DNA of 10,933 nt from Gemmatimonadota bacterium (GCA_026991065.1 JALXCG010000696.1:1-10933), one strand, 5' to 3'; positions 1 to 7,721 are shown, counted from the stretch's first letter. The notes: generated by a model from the sequence alone, not told the origin. Program-made: numbers and translations.

Positions 1-175
1 CGGATCTCTTTTTTGTGATTGTGCACCCGCTCCGCGCCACCCAACCCGAGCGCGCTTCGCCGGCCGCAATTCGCCCCCCGGCCCCTCGCTCCTCGCCGAA
101 CCCGCGTCATCCCGGCGGAATGGCCGGCAGGCTCCAATCTGCCCTTCGCCCCGCCCGGCCTCCGGGGTCTCGCCC
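1..175. other. Non-coding left edge
   Basis: I see no gene here on either strand: the open frames are proline/arginine-rich shadows without ribosome sites. A short T-run (9-14) and GTGCAC (21-26) are present but form nothing I can name. No promoter or RNA gene was recognised. Confidence 0.5.
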
Positions 176-200
176 TAACCGCTGTCCACACAGCCGGTTA
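176..200 (-). terminator. Hairpin after the last gene, possible transcript end
   Basis: TAACCG-CTGT-CCAC-ACAG-C-CGGTTA forms a 10-bp stem with one bulged base and a 4-base loop, nine bases past the stop of the lipoprotein gene. No U-tract follows on the minus strand, so it may be a 3' end stabiliser or a Rho-linked end rather than an intrinsic terminator. Confidence 0.4.
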
Positions 201-209
201 CAAGGTGCT

Positions 210-896
210 TCAGCAACCGAAATCGCGCTCCGCGTCATCCTGCTCATCGTGACGCGGCGCGGCAGGCTTCGCGTGCGTCAAAATCGCCGCCACCACCGGC
301 GCCAGCGAACCCATCCCGGCCGCCGCGCCGCGCGCCAGCGCATCGTCGGCGTGCATGCCGCGCCGTTCACCGAGATAGAGTGCCCACACCGCTCCCACAC
401 GGTTGCCGCTGTGGCAGTGGATGTAGACCGCGGCGCCCGATTGCCCGAGCGAATCCAGCAGTGCGAAGAGTTCGGTGCGAAACCGGGGCGCGCGCAGAGC
501 ATCGCCGCTCACCGGGTGGCGCAGAAAGATCCCGCCGTGGCGCTCGACCAGCGCCTGCTCAGCAAACGCCTCTTCGGTCGAATCCCGCAGTGAAAGCACC
601 ACATTTCCAGACCCAATCACCTCCAGCAACCGGGTGGTGTCGGGTTGTGCGGCGCCGATCCAGTGGGGTTGCAGCCGGTGTTCGCCGGGGCCGGGCAGCA
701 ATTCGGCAACCGTGCCGGTTGCTTGTTTCCCCACCTCCCCGGCCGCGGATCGTGCCCCGGCAGCGATACTTTGCGCTGACGCCCGCTCCGGCGGTCCCGA
801 GCGCTGGTCGCGACAACCGCCGAGTGCGATCGCCAGAGCGAGGCACAGGAACCGGCCGGCGCCGGCCACGGCGACGCACCGTCCATGGCGTACCAC
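210..896 (-). CDS. Lipoprotein with protein-tyrosine-phosphatase-like (DUF442-like) domain
   Basis: Seen (228 residues from GTG 896): a basic N-terminus, a hydrophobic stretch, and lipobox L25-G-G-C28, so probably a membrane-anchored lipoprotein facing the periplasm. The domain from about 75 to 207 holds D104 in a strand-loop position and the active-site-like loop H160-C161-H-S-G-N-R166 followed by a helix. The loop is C-x4-R, as in DUF442/beta-lactamase-hydrolase-like phosphatases and in some rhodaneses, not the classical C-x5-R. It begins 49 bases after the oxidoreductase stop and is the last gene of the apparent operon. The start is uncertain: no strong ribosome site is visible, and in-frame ATGs at 1025 and 980 would give an over-long signal overlapping the previous gene. 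Role unknown; phosphatase or sulfur/selenium-transferase chemistry at the reactive cysteine are both possible. Confidence 0.75.
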   Translation of the reverse strand: MVRHGRCVAVAGAGRFLCLALAIALGGCRDQRSGPPERASAQSIAAGARSAAGEVGKQATGTVAELLPGPGEHRLQPHWIGAAQPDTTRLLEVIGSGNVVLSLRDSTEEAFAEQALVERHGGIFLRHPVSGDALRAPRFRTELFALLDSLGQSGAAVYIHCHSGNRVGAVWALYLGERRGMHADDALARGAAAGMGSLAPVVAAILTHAKPAAPRHDEQDDAERDFGC

Positions 897-945
897 CGGC
901 GCGCCGCGTTCGAACGGTTCGCCGGTGGCCGTGGCCGACCCCGCA

Positions 946-3900
946 TCAGACCGGAATGAGATCGACCCGAGTGTCATAGTAAGAGGCTGATCCACCAATG
1001 AGATCCTGCAATGTGACATTGCCAAGAGTGGGATCGGTGAGCATCACCGCGTTGGGACAGAGCCCCTTGGCGCGGCGCCGGTCGCCGGCAATGTGGGCGC
1101 CGTCGATGGTCAGATCACCGGCGCCGTAGGCCCAATGACCATAGTGCCAGGAGACCGCGACCACTCCCGGACGCATCCCCTCCATCACCTGCAAGCGGCC
1201 GACCACCGGGATCTCCCGGCCATTGTGAAGATCCCACACTCCGCGCTTGTTGCTGCCGGATACCAAGCGCACCCGCTGCCCCGGCTTCAGCCCCATCTCG
1301 CGGGCCGTCGCCGAGTTGATCAGGACGCGATTTTCATCCAGCACGGCGCCGATCCAGTAGTCCGGCACAGTGCGCGACTGGCCGCCGGCAATCTCCTTGT
1401 AAGTGATCAGACGCAGCGGCAGATTGCCCTGCTTCACCGGTTTGTCGTTGTAGCCGAGAATCGGCTGGGCCAGAGCGATCCCGGAGAAACGCTTGCCGGT
1501 ATAGGGATGGCGCGAACCGGCGACCCGCTCCACATAGAAGTGGAACATGCCTCGGAAGGGGTGCGGTTGCAACGGTCCGCTCTTCTGGTAGGTGGAAAAA
1601 TCTTCATAGCGACCGCCGCGGTTGAGTACATAGACCACTTCACGCCACCAGTTGCGTCCGCCTGTCGTGGTGACACTCGCCGGCGCCCGCTCGCGATCGA
1701 AGACGGTGGCGGAGAGGTGCGCGCGCGCCTGCGTGAACACCGTCATCTCTCCGGCGTCGGCCGCTGGCACATGCTGCCCCGGTTTGTCCCCGGCGGCGAG
1801 GTTGGCCACCATTTTAAGGAACCAGTCCTGCGGATGAGTGAAGTCCAGCCCGGGGGCGAAACCATCTTTTCCATATCCCGGTAGCTCCAGTTTTTCCGCC
1901 AGCGCCAGCATCAACGCCTCAAGGCCCATCGGCGTGGCGCGGCCGAAAACCGAAACCGTTTCCACCAGCGGCTCCACCGTCGGTTGTCGCACCTTGGACT
2001 GTCGCACCGGGCAGGCCGGTGTGATGTGCGGCGTTCCCCAGCGTTCCCAGATCGATGTGTCGGGGAAGATGTAATCCGCATACATCGAAGTCTCACCGAC
2101 CACGATGTCGCTGGCCAGCAGCAGCGGCAGTTTCTCCGTGTCTACCAGCGTGGCGATGATTTTGTCACCGGCGGGTGAGGAGAAAGCGGGCGTGGCCTTG
2201 TGCAGCAGCAGCGCCTTGACCGGATAGGGGTAACCATCGGCGATCGACGGTAGGATCTCCTGGTAGACATTGCCGCTGTGGGGGAACCAGGGGCGCTTGG
2301 CGGGATAGCCATTGTCGCGGAAAAGAGTACTCTCCTCGTAGTGGGCTTTTTCGCGATTGATGCGGTGGCCGAACGGCGTGAGCTTGCCGGGGTGCAGCCC
2401 CTTGGTGAGCGGGAATGGCTGTCCCGGCTTGCTGCCATCTTCGTGCCAGTGACCGCCGCCGGCGCTCAGTCCCCCTTTCCAAGAGGAGTTTCCGACCAGC
2501 ATGTTGAGCAGGATCACTGCCTGCCCGTTGTAGTAGCCATTGGTTCGCTGCACCGGACCGCGGTACATCTCCGCCACCGACTTGCGCCCATGCGCCGCGA
2601 ACTCTTTGGCCACCGCGATGATATCCGCCACCGGGATGCCGCACTCCTTGCTCCAGCTTTTGAGAGAGCGGGAGAAGGCGTAATCGCGCACCACCTGCAA
2701 CGCCGACTTCACCCGGATGCCGCCGATCTCGCCGCTGAACCAGAGGTCCCCGGTGACTGCCTGAGCGGCATCATTGGTGTCGAGGATGACCGGTTCGCCA
2801 TCGCGCGTGGTCACGAAGTGGTGCTCATCGCCCAACCCGATATCGGCGGCCCGCAGCAGCGCGCCGGGGCCATCCTCTTCGATCCGCACCAGCCAGGTGG
2901 CGTCGGTCCAGGTGGGATTTCCGGCGGCGCTCGCGGCGGCTCGGTTGGCCGCGCGCAAGTAGCCGGCATCAAAGGCCTCATTCTCCAGCATCCAGCGGAC
3001 CATGGCGTAGGCCAGCGCGGCATCCCCGCCGGGTTGGACCGGCAGCCACTTCCAGGCCTTGGCCGCGGTCTTGGAGAGACGCGGATCGACCACCGCATAG
3101 CGCAGTTTGCCATCGACCTGGCCATTGGTCACCAGGTTGCTCAGGTAGGGCGGACCAAAATTGGCTTCGAAGGCGCCGGTACCGAAGAAGATGACAAACT
3201 CGCTCTGGTAGAGATCCGGCTTCATGTGGTGCTTGCCGCCGGTCCACTTGCCGCCTTTGTATTGCGTGGTGACCTCGAAATAGGCGATGTGGTGCGATTG
3301 CTCGCAGATCGAGGTGTGCTCGAACCAGTTGATGCTGCCGAAAGCCGAGTTCACCCAGCGCTTGGCGAACTCTTTGCGGCCGTGCTCAATGCGCCCGCCC
3401 TGGAAGACGAACTGATTGTTGGCGGGGCCGAGGTCCGGGTGATCGGGGTCGATCAGCAGGTCGAGGTGCGCCCGGTGGCGGCGCTTGAAGGCGGCGACAG
3501 ACAACTCCCCGGTCGCAACCTTTTTGGCGTCGGCGGCCATCGCTTTCGCCAGTTGGGGGTCGCGCATCTTGCGGATCTCGTTCAACCCCGGAACGTGGCG
3601 CTCCTCTTCGCCGGGAACATGGGCGAAGAGCTTGCCGCCGCTGCAGATTTCGGCAACCGCCTTCTCGAACGAGATCACCTGCCACTGATTGGCGCCGCGT
3701 TTGCCGGCGCGCTTGAGCACTTTGACCACGCGATAGGGGTCATACTGTGACTGGATTCCGGCCTGGCCCTTGGGGCAGACCGCGCCATCCACCAGGGCAC
3801 CGCTGGCCGGCGCCGTGGCATAAGGAATGGCCGGGTTGAAGGTCTGAATGCTGTAGGGATTGCCGTCGATCTTGCTGATCGTTCCCGCTTCATGTTTGAC

Positions 3901-4116
3901 CTTGATCGGACAGTCGGTGTGGCACTGCAGACAGACCGAGTAGATCACGTTTTCGGGGTCGTTGAGGGTGTAGTTCCAGTCCTCGGCGCGCGGCGCGGAG
4001 GCGCAGCCGGTGGCCAGCGAAGCCAGGGCGCCGCTGCCGCCGAGAAGCGCCGAGGTCTGCATGAACTGTCGTCGGGTCACCCCGTTGACGCGGGGCTTGG
4101 TGGTTTCATTGGACAT
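946..4116 (-). CDS. Periplasmic bis-MGD molybdopterin oxidoreductase, tetrathionate/arsenate-reductase-clade catalytic subunit
   Basis: Seen (1056 residues): a Tat signal (TRRQFMQ, 14-20, hydrophobic to about 37); cysteines C62-x2-C65-x3-C69 and C114 for one [4Fe-4S]; a TtrA-like stretch at 124-163 (DPYRVVKVLKRAGKRG); and C271 in HTSICEQSHH, where this family places its molybdenum ligand. Further motifs include ETSMYADYIFPDT and a C-terminal SWHYGHWAYG region as in arsenate/tetrathionate reductases. The size fits TtrA (about 1020 residues). Known relatives reduce tetrathionate, arsenate or selenate; the substrate here cannot be assigned. It starts at ATG 4116, with GGGAGG eight bases upstream, overlapping the NrfD end by 11 bases. 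The order Fe-S, NrfD, catalytic equals ttrBCA and srdBCA. A weak lipobox-like ATGC sequence at 35-38 ends the signal. No dedicated TorD-like chaperone is in the window. Inference: terminal reductase of anaerobic respiration. Confidence 0.9.
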   Translation of the reverse strand: MSNETTKPRVNGVTRRQFMQTSALLGGSGALASLATGCASAPRAEDWNYTLNDPENVIYSVCLQCHTDCPIKVKHEAGTISKIDGNPYSIQTFNPAIPYATAPASGALVDGAVCPKGQAGIQSQYDPYRVVKVLKRAGKRGANQWQVISFEKAVAEICSGGKLFAHVPGEEERHVPGLNEIRKMRDPQLAKAMAADAKKVATGELSVAAFKRRHRAHLDLLIDPDHPDLGPANNQFVFQGGRIEHGRKEFAKRWVNSAFGSINWFEHTSICEQSHHIAYFEVTTQYKGGKWTGGKHHMKPDLYQSEFVIFFGTGAFEANFGPPYLSNLVTNGQVDGKLRYAVVDPRLSKTAAKAWKWLPVQPGGDAALAYAMVRWMLENEAFDAGYLRAANRAAASAAGNPTWTDATWLVRIEEDGPGALLRAADIGLGDEHHFVTTRDGEPVILDTNDAAQAVTGDLWFSGEIGGIRVKSALQVVRDYAFSRSLKSWSKECGIPVADIIAVAKEFAAHGRKSVAEMYRGPVQRTNGYYNGQAVILLNMLVGNSSWKGGLSAGGGHWHEDGSKPGQPFPLTKGLHPGKLTPFGHRINREKAHYEESTLFRDNGYPAKRPWFPHSGNVYQEILPSIADGYPYPVKALLLHKATPAFSSPAGDKIIATLVDTEKLPLLLASDIVVGETSMYADYIFPDTSIWERWGTPHITPACPVRQSKVRQPTVEPLVETVSVFGRATPMGLEALMLALAEKLELPGYGKDGFAPGLDFTHPQDWFLKMVANLAAGDKPGQHVPAADAGEMTVFTQARAHLSATVFDRERAPASVTTTGGRNWWREVVYVLNRGGRYEDFSTYQKSGPLQPHPFRGMFHFYVERVAGSRHPYTGKRFSGIALAQPILGYNDKPVKQGNLPLRLITYKEIAGGQSRTVPDYWIGAVLDENRVLINSATAREMGLKPGQRVRLVSGSNKRGVWDLHNGREIPVVGRLQVMEGMRPGVVAVSWHYGHWAYGAGDLTIDGAHIAGDRRRAKGLCPNAVMLTDPTLGNVTLQDLIGGSASYYDTRVDLIPV

Positions 4117-5389
4117 GGCCGGGGCCTCCCTGAAGTTGCGGCTCCAGATCGGGATTGGCGTCGTGGTCGACCACTGGAAGCAGGCTCTTGCCGAGTAGGA
4201 AGAGGAGCGCGGCGGTCGACACCGCGAAGATGAAAAGCAGCCATTCGGCGCTGCTGGGGAAGTACTCGAAGCTCAGGCCGGGGCCCTGAAAAGCGTCGCG
4301 CAGGCCTTCCATTTCCGGAACCGCGAGACCGGGGATGACGATATTGAGACGCACCGACATGAAGGTCGCCGCGATCAGGCCGCCGGCCCAGCCGACGGCA
4401 CTGGCACGCTTGCCGGCGAAGAGCAGCAGAAGCGCCGGGAGCAGAATCCCCAGGCCGACATGGACGCCCCAATAGACCCACCAGTAGTGGCCGAAGAGGA
4501 TCAGCTTCAGGCTGGCGCTTTCCGCGGGCAGCGAACTCCAGAGACCGATCGAGATTTCGGCCCATTCGAGAATCACATCAAAGGCGAGCAGGCCGAGAAT
4601 GATCCTGCCGATCAGGACCACGATCGCGGTGTTGTCGCCATCCTCTTTTCCCGGGCCCCAGATCGCCGTAACCATCGCCAGTAGTGCCGCGCCGGAGAGC
4701 AGCGCGCCGACCAGGAAGATGATCGGTGTCAGCCCCGAATTCCAGTAGGGCCGCGCACCGACCACGCCGAAGATGGCTCCGACCGAGCCATGGAACGCGA
4801 TCGCCAGCGGAATCCCGATGCTTCCCAGAATCCGCAGCCGGGCGGCGTCGCGCCGGCGCGAGGCCGCAGACGCATCGCGGTTGCCGAAGGTCAGGATTCG
4901 ACAGAGCGTGCCCGCCAGACCCGGGGCATCGGCCTGGAGGACCAGGCGCAAGCGCATCGCCTGCCAGAACTCGACCAGTAGCAACACAAAATATGCGCCG
5001 TAGAGCCACGCCATCCAGCCCATGACGGAGCCAAAATTGGTTCTTAGCACCATCCGCCAGACCCGGTCCATGTGCCCCAGATCCATCCAGATCATCAGCA
5101 ACGCGCCGATCAGCGTAGTCAGCGCGGTGAGAAGCGCCAGGGTGCCGATTCTTTCCAGCGCCTTGACCCGAAATACAAAGACCAGGGCGGACATCACAAA
5201 AGCGCCGGCGGAGAGGCCGATCATGTAGATGTACCCCGAAACCCACAATCCCCAAGGGATGTAGGATCCATAGTTGGCGCTCGCGTGACCGACGGTAAGC
5301 CGGGTCCAGAGACCGACCAGGCCCGCGATCAGGCCGGTCAGCGCCAGGAACCAGAAAAGCCGGTCGGCGCCTTTTCTTGCAGTGCTCAT
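4106..5389 (-). CDS. NrfD/PsrC-type membrane subunit (TtrC-like), quinol-linked anchor
   Basis: Seen (427 residues): about ten hydrophobic segments (near 11-30, 47-73, 81-101, 122-143, 187-210, 218-243, 254-275, 302-325, 331-353, 383-406), joined by short loops plus one basic cytoplasmic-looking loop at 145-186. The layout and phrases such as YIPWGLWVSGYIYMIGLSAG match the NrfD family. Known: NrfD/PsrC proteins bind quinol and pass electrons to a periplasmic Fe-S subunit; they carry no haem. The start is at 5389, 15 bases after the Fe-S stop, with AAAGGG/AGG upstream. The end overlaps the first 11 bases of the catalytic subunit gene, implying translational coupling. Inference: quinol oxidation for the terminal reductase, though the reverse direction is not excluded by sequence. 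Confidence 0.92.
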   Translation of the reverse strand: MSTARKGADRLFWFLALTGLIAGLVGLWTRLTVGHASANYGSYIPWGLWVSGYIYMIGLSAGAFVMSALVFVFRVKALERIGTLALLTALTTLIGALLMIWMDLGHMDRVWRMVLRTNFGSVMGWMAWLYGAYFVLLLVEFWQAMRLRLVLQADAPGLAGTLCRILTFGNRDASAASRRRDAARLRILGSIGIPLAIAFHGSVGAIFGVVGARPYWNSGLTPIIFLVGALLSGAALLAMVTAIWGPGKEDGDNTAIVVLIGRIILGLLAFDVILEWAEISIGLWSSLPAESASLKLILFGHYWWVYWGVHVGLGILLPALLLLFAGKRASAVGWAGGLIAATFMSVRLNIVIPGLAVPEMEGLRDAFQGPGLSFEYFPSSAEWLLFIFAVSTAALLFLLGKSLLPVVDHDANPDLEPQLQGGPGHVQ

Positions 5390-5404
5390 GGTACCTGTTT
5401 CCCT

Positions 5405-6358
5405 TTAGAGTAGATAGTGGACTTTGGGTTGCGTGCCCAGTTCCTCTTTCAGACGCATCCCGTTGGGGCGACCGATCAATTCGGCGATCAGGCTGTCGGG
5501 GTCGTTGGCATCGCCGAAGAATGTGGCGTGACCGATGCAGCCGGTCACACATTCCGGCAGCATCCCTTTTTCCAGCCGATGCACGCAAAAGTGACACTTG
5601 CGGGCGTTGCCGATCGGGGAAGCGTCCGGCTCGCGTCCCCACTCTTTGCCGTAGTCGTGGGCTTTGGTCTGCTCATAGCGGGCCGCGCGCGCGCGGTCGA
5701 CCAGCGCCGGCGTGTTTTCCGGGGTGCGGTCGGTGTAGTTGTGACCAGCGTCGAAGGTGCGGGCGCTGTAGGGGCAGGCGGTCAGGCAGTAGCGGCAACC
5801 GATGCACTGATCGTAGTCGATCTCGACAATGCCGTCGGCTCGCTTCCAGGTGGCGCTGACCGGGCAAACCGCGGTGCAGGAGGGTTTTTCGCACTGCATA
5901 CAGGGGCGCGGGGTGAACCGCCGGCTGACATGGGGAAACTTGCCGAGTTCCTCTTCCATCACCGGGCGGTAGACCACACCGGGGGGCAGTTTGTTTTCGG
6001 CGATGCAGGAGATGGTGCAGGCGTGACAACCGACACATTTTCGGAGATCGATCACCATGCTCCAGCGCCGCTCGGCGGCCGGTTTGGCCAGGGCGCGGCG
6101 CAGTTCGCGCATCATCCTCAGAACCACATCCTCGCCCTCGGTCTCGGGCGGCAGGTCCGGCATTTTGAGCGCACCGGGCGCGCGCCTTGGGGACTGCGCC
6201 AGCGCCGGCAGCGCGCCACCGGCCAGCGCGGGTGCCAGCAGTGAAGCGAAGACACCGGAGCCGAATTTGGCCAGGAACTCTCTGCGCACGCGGGTCGCGT
6301 CGGCGGATGCCGCTTCGCGCTCTGGTGCTGTGGTTGGATCTTTGGATTGCTTGTTCAT
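5405..6358 (-). CDS. Tat-exported four-cluster [4Fe-4S] electron-transfer subunit (TtrB/PsrB/DmsB type)
   Basis: Seen (317 residues from the chosen ATG): a Tat-type signal with RREFL at 25-29 and a hydrophobic stretch to about residue 54 (ALA). Four ferredoxin-like cysteine sets follow: C108-x2-C-x2-C-x3-C118; C153-x2-C-x4-C-x3-C165; C185-x2-C-x2-C-x3-C195; and C255-x2-C-x11-C-x3-C274. All 16 ligands are present, so four [4Fe-4S] clusters are expected. Known: such subunits wire the NrfD membrane subunit to a Mo catalytic subunit; a signal peptide on the Fe-S protein is also seen in TtrB. It lies 15 bases before the NrfD gene, whose ribosome site overlaps this stop region. Inference: periplasmic electron wire of this complex. 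Confidence 0.92.
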   Translation of the reverse strand: MNKQSKDPTTAPEREAASADATRVRREFLAKFGSGVFASLLAPALAGGALPALAQSPRRAPGALKMPDLPPETEGEDVVLRMMRELRRALAKPAAERRWSMVIDLRKCVGCHACTISCIAENKLPPGVVYRPVMEEELGKFPHVSRRFTPRPCMQCEKPSCTAVCPVSATWKRADGIVEIDYDQCIGCRYCLTACPYSARTFDAGHNYTDRTPENTPALVDRARAARYEQTKAHDYGKEWGREPDASPIGNARKCHFCVHRLEKGMLPECVTGCIGHATFFGDANDPDSLIAELIGRPNGMRLKEELGTQPKVHYLL

Positions 6359-6362
6359 GGGG

Positions 6363-6371
6363 CCTCGCCTT
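6363..6371 (-). promoter_or_regulatory. Ribosome binding site deciding the start of the Fe-S subunit
   Basis: The minus strand reads AAGGCGAGG before ATG at 6356-6358, with AAGG nine bases and GAGG four bases from the start. The in-frame ATG eight codons upstream (6380-6382) has no good site at a workable distance, so 6358 is preferred. Confidence 0.65.
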
Positions 6372-6401
6372 TTCAAGCTCATGTTGTGGCCGTTGTCGTC
6401 A

Positions 6402-6413
6402 GCTCCCGGGAGC
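6402..6413. repeat. Palindrome GCTCCCGGGAGC between porin-like and Fe-S genes
   Basis: A perfect 12-base palindrome in the 86-base gap. The left arm can also pair with CGGGAG at 6427-6432. It could be an intercistronic hairpin that changes the dosage of the porin relative to the enzyme. There is no U-tract, so it is not a classical terminator. Confidence 0.3.
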
Positions 6414-6444
6414 AGGAGTTGGAAAGCGGGAGAAGCCGGGCCGC

Positions 6445-7479
6445 CTAGAATTTGTAGAAGAGAGTGACGCGCGGCACGAGGTCGGCATCGGGGTCGGCGC
6501 CGCCACCGGTCGCGGAGTAGGTCACCGCCTCGACATTGGGCATCAGATGCAGATTCTTGGCGACGGTGAAGTCGAGCCCCGCGACCAAGAAGAGGGGTTT
6601 GGCATCGGCGGCGAAGGGGAGATAGCTGGTCTTCGGACCATCCGGGTTGGGGTCGGAATTGCCGTCGGCGCGGGCGAACGCCCAGGTTGTCTCAGTCAGC
6701 CGGGCGGCGCCGAAAACAGACCACAGAGTCCAGTTGGCGTCGTCGGTTCCCGGGCCCATCTGACGGTTCTGGTAGGCGACCTGTAGGCCGAGACGCGCCT
6801 TGTCGGTCTTGTACGCGGCGAAGCCCTGCAGGGTGTAGCGACTGGTGTCGTCGGGGCGGCGATCGTAGTCGGCGTAGGCTTCGATCAACACCTGGTCGGT
6901 GACCCACGCGCCGAGCGAACCCATGACCATTTTCCCCGTGTTGGTTTCGCTGGCGTTGCTGTTGCCGTTGGCCACCATGGTGTGGTAATAGGCCTTGCCT
7001 TCGGCGCCGAGCTTACCCTTGACAGCCAGGCCGAAGTCGCGCGAAGAGCCATAGCCCTTCTGGAGATCGAGCAGGGTCTTCTCGATTGAACGGTAGCCCC
7101 AAACTTTCTCGATCACCTCCCAGGTGGGGCGCGGAGAGATGCCGAAGACCACCTGTTGGCGATCGTGGGTCCACTTCACATAGGCGTCTTTTACCACCGG
7201 GGTCATCTTGCCTTTGGTGGCAAAGTCACCCGGATGTGCCATTTCGGTGCGCAGGCGGACGGCGACATTGTCGTCGATTTTGCGGTCATAGGTGAAGTAG
7301 ATGCGGCGGAACCAGAAGCCGTTCAGGTCTTCCAGGGCGGGGTCGTGGTTCCCGGCCACGTAGTAGTAGTCGCCAAACATGTAGCCACTGAATTTGCCCG
7401 CGTCGGCGGCAGCCGCGTCGGCGTTGTGGCCGGCGCCGGCGATGGTCATCACGGCAAGAGCCAATAGCATCTTTTTCAC
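6445..7479 (-). CDS. Outer-membrane beta-barrel (porin-like) protein
   Basis: Seen (344 residues): a Sec signal peptide (lysines 2-3, hydrophobic 4-17, likely cleavage near 23-26) followed by alternating aromatic/polar strands such as [14 protein letters not shown] and a C-terminal phenylalanine (LFYKF), the usual sorting signal for barrel assembly. There are no cysteines and no long helix. It resembles uncharacterised porins of the phosphate-selective type rather than general trimeric porins; the exact family is uncertain. It starts at GTG 7479. It is the first gene after the sigma-54 promoter and lies 86 bases ahead of the Fe-S subunit gene. Inference: it passes the oxyanion substrate or product of the reductase through the outer membrane. 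It could instead be a general diffusion channel induced under anaerobic growth. Confidence 0.8.
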   Translation of the reverse strand: MKKMLLALAVMTIAGAGHNADAAAADAGKFSGYMFGDYYYVAGNHDPALEDLNGFWFRRIYFTYDRKIDDNVAVRLRTEMAHPGDFATKGKMTPVVKDAYVKWTHDRQQVVFGISPRPTWEVIEKVWGYRSIEKTLLDLQKGYGSSRDFGLAVKGKLGAEGKAYYHTMVANGNSNASETNTGKMVMGSLGAWVTDQVLIEAYADYDRRPDDTSRYTLQGFAAYKTDKARLGLQVAYQNRQMGPGTDDANWTLWSVFGAARLTETTWAFARADGNSDPNPDGPKTSYLPFAADAKPLFLVAGLDFTVAKNLHLMPNVEAVTYSATGGGADPDADLVPRVTLFYKF

Positions 7480-7487
7480 GGATCAAT

Positions 7488-7492
7488 CTCCT
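7488..7492 (-). promoter_or_regulatory. Ribosome binding site deciding the GTG start of the porin-like gene
   Basis: AGGAG on the minus strand lies eight bases before GTG at 7477-7479. The alternative ATG three codons later is too far from it, so GTG is preferred. Confidence 0.75.
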
Positions 7493-7502
7493 GAGGCTGG
7501 AT

Positions 7503-7550
7503 GCCTCCGCAGCCGGCGGGCGGTGGTTCTCCGGGCCGTTCCGCGGAGGC
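7503..7550 (-). repeat. Leader inverted repeat GCCTCCGC ... GCGGAGGC
   Basis: Two perfect 8-base arms (7503-7510 and 7543-7550) enclose 32 GC-rich bases. In the mRNA leader this would form a stem ending about ten bases before the ribosome binding site of the porin-like gene. A role in mRNA stability or translation is possible; the loop does not resemble a riboswitch I know. Confidence 0.35.
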
Positions 7551-7570
7551 GACAGTAGTTTTCCGAATGG

Positions 7571-7589
7571 GCGACGGCTGCTGCGTCGC
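7571..7589 (-). repeat. Inverted repeat GCGACG-N7-CGTCGC near the predicted transcript 5' end
   Basis: A 6-bp perfect inverted repeat with a 7-base loop, about +11 to +29 from the predicted sigma-54 start. It could form a 5' mRNA hairpin that protects the transcript. It also contains CGACG/CGTCG half-sites like those of the upstream dyads, so it could be a further protein site. Both roles are inferred. Confidence 0.35.
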
Positions 7590-7609
7590 ATTCGTTGTGA
7601 TCTCCCCTC

Positions 7610-7625
7610 ATCAAGATGCGTGCCA
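7610..7625 (-). promoter_or_regulatory. Sigma-54 (-24/-12) promoter driving the porin-reductase genes
   Basis: The minus strand reads TGGCACGCATCTTGAT. The -24 block TGGCACG is perfect, the spacing is exact, and the -12 block is TTGAT where consensus is TTGCW, so only the C of the GC pair differs. The predicted start is near 7599, giving a leader of about 120 bases before the porin-like gene. A sigma-54 activator gene directly upstream makes it very likely to be functional. No clear IHF site was seen between promoter and dyads. Confidence 0.8.
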
Positions 7626-7721
7626 TCGGCACCGCACCCCTTCTTGCACGGCGAACCGAAGGGCAGGTAGGGAGATAGATCGAGATGGCCGGACCGGAGC
7701 CGCGGCCGCGCGGGCGTGGAG

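Noticed and set aside
15-593. Plus-strand open frame at the left edge
   Set aside because: Proline/arginine/histidine-rich translation, no ribosome site, and its second half is antisense to the lipoprotein gene.
897-1025. Earlier starts for the lipoprotein at 1025 or 980
   Set aside because: They would overlap the end of the oxidoreductase and put about 55-70 residues before the lipobox cysteine, too long for a lipoprotein signal. The chosen GTG is still uncertain.
2278-3750. Long plus-strand open frame of 490 codons
   Set aside because: It lies wholly opposite the molybdopterin catalytic subunit, whose motifs are unmistakable, and its translation shows only repetitive G/A/R/L/V-rich composition typical of an antisense frame in GC-rich DNA.
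6359-6382. Earlier ATG for the Fe-S subunit at 6382
   Set aside because: No ribosome site at a usable distance; the ATG at 6358 has AAGG/GAGG upstream and still keeps the full Tat signal.
7626-7652. Possible second sigma-54 element on the plus strand (GGCAC ... TTGCA)
   Set aside because: The GG to GC distance is 16 bases instead of 10, and no gene follows in that direction.
7701-7710. Palindrome CGCGGCCGCG
   Set aside because: Low-complexity GC palindrome expected by chance in this composition; no relation to the other dyads.
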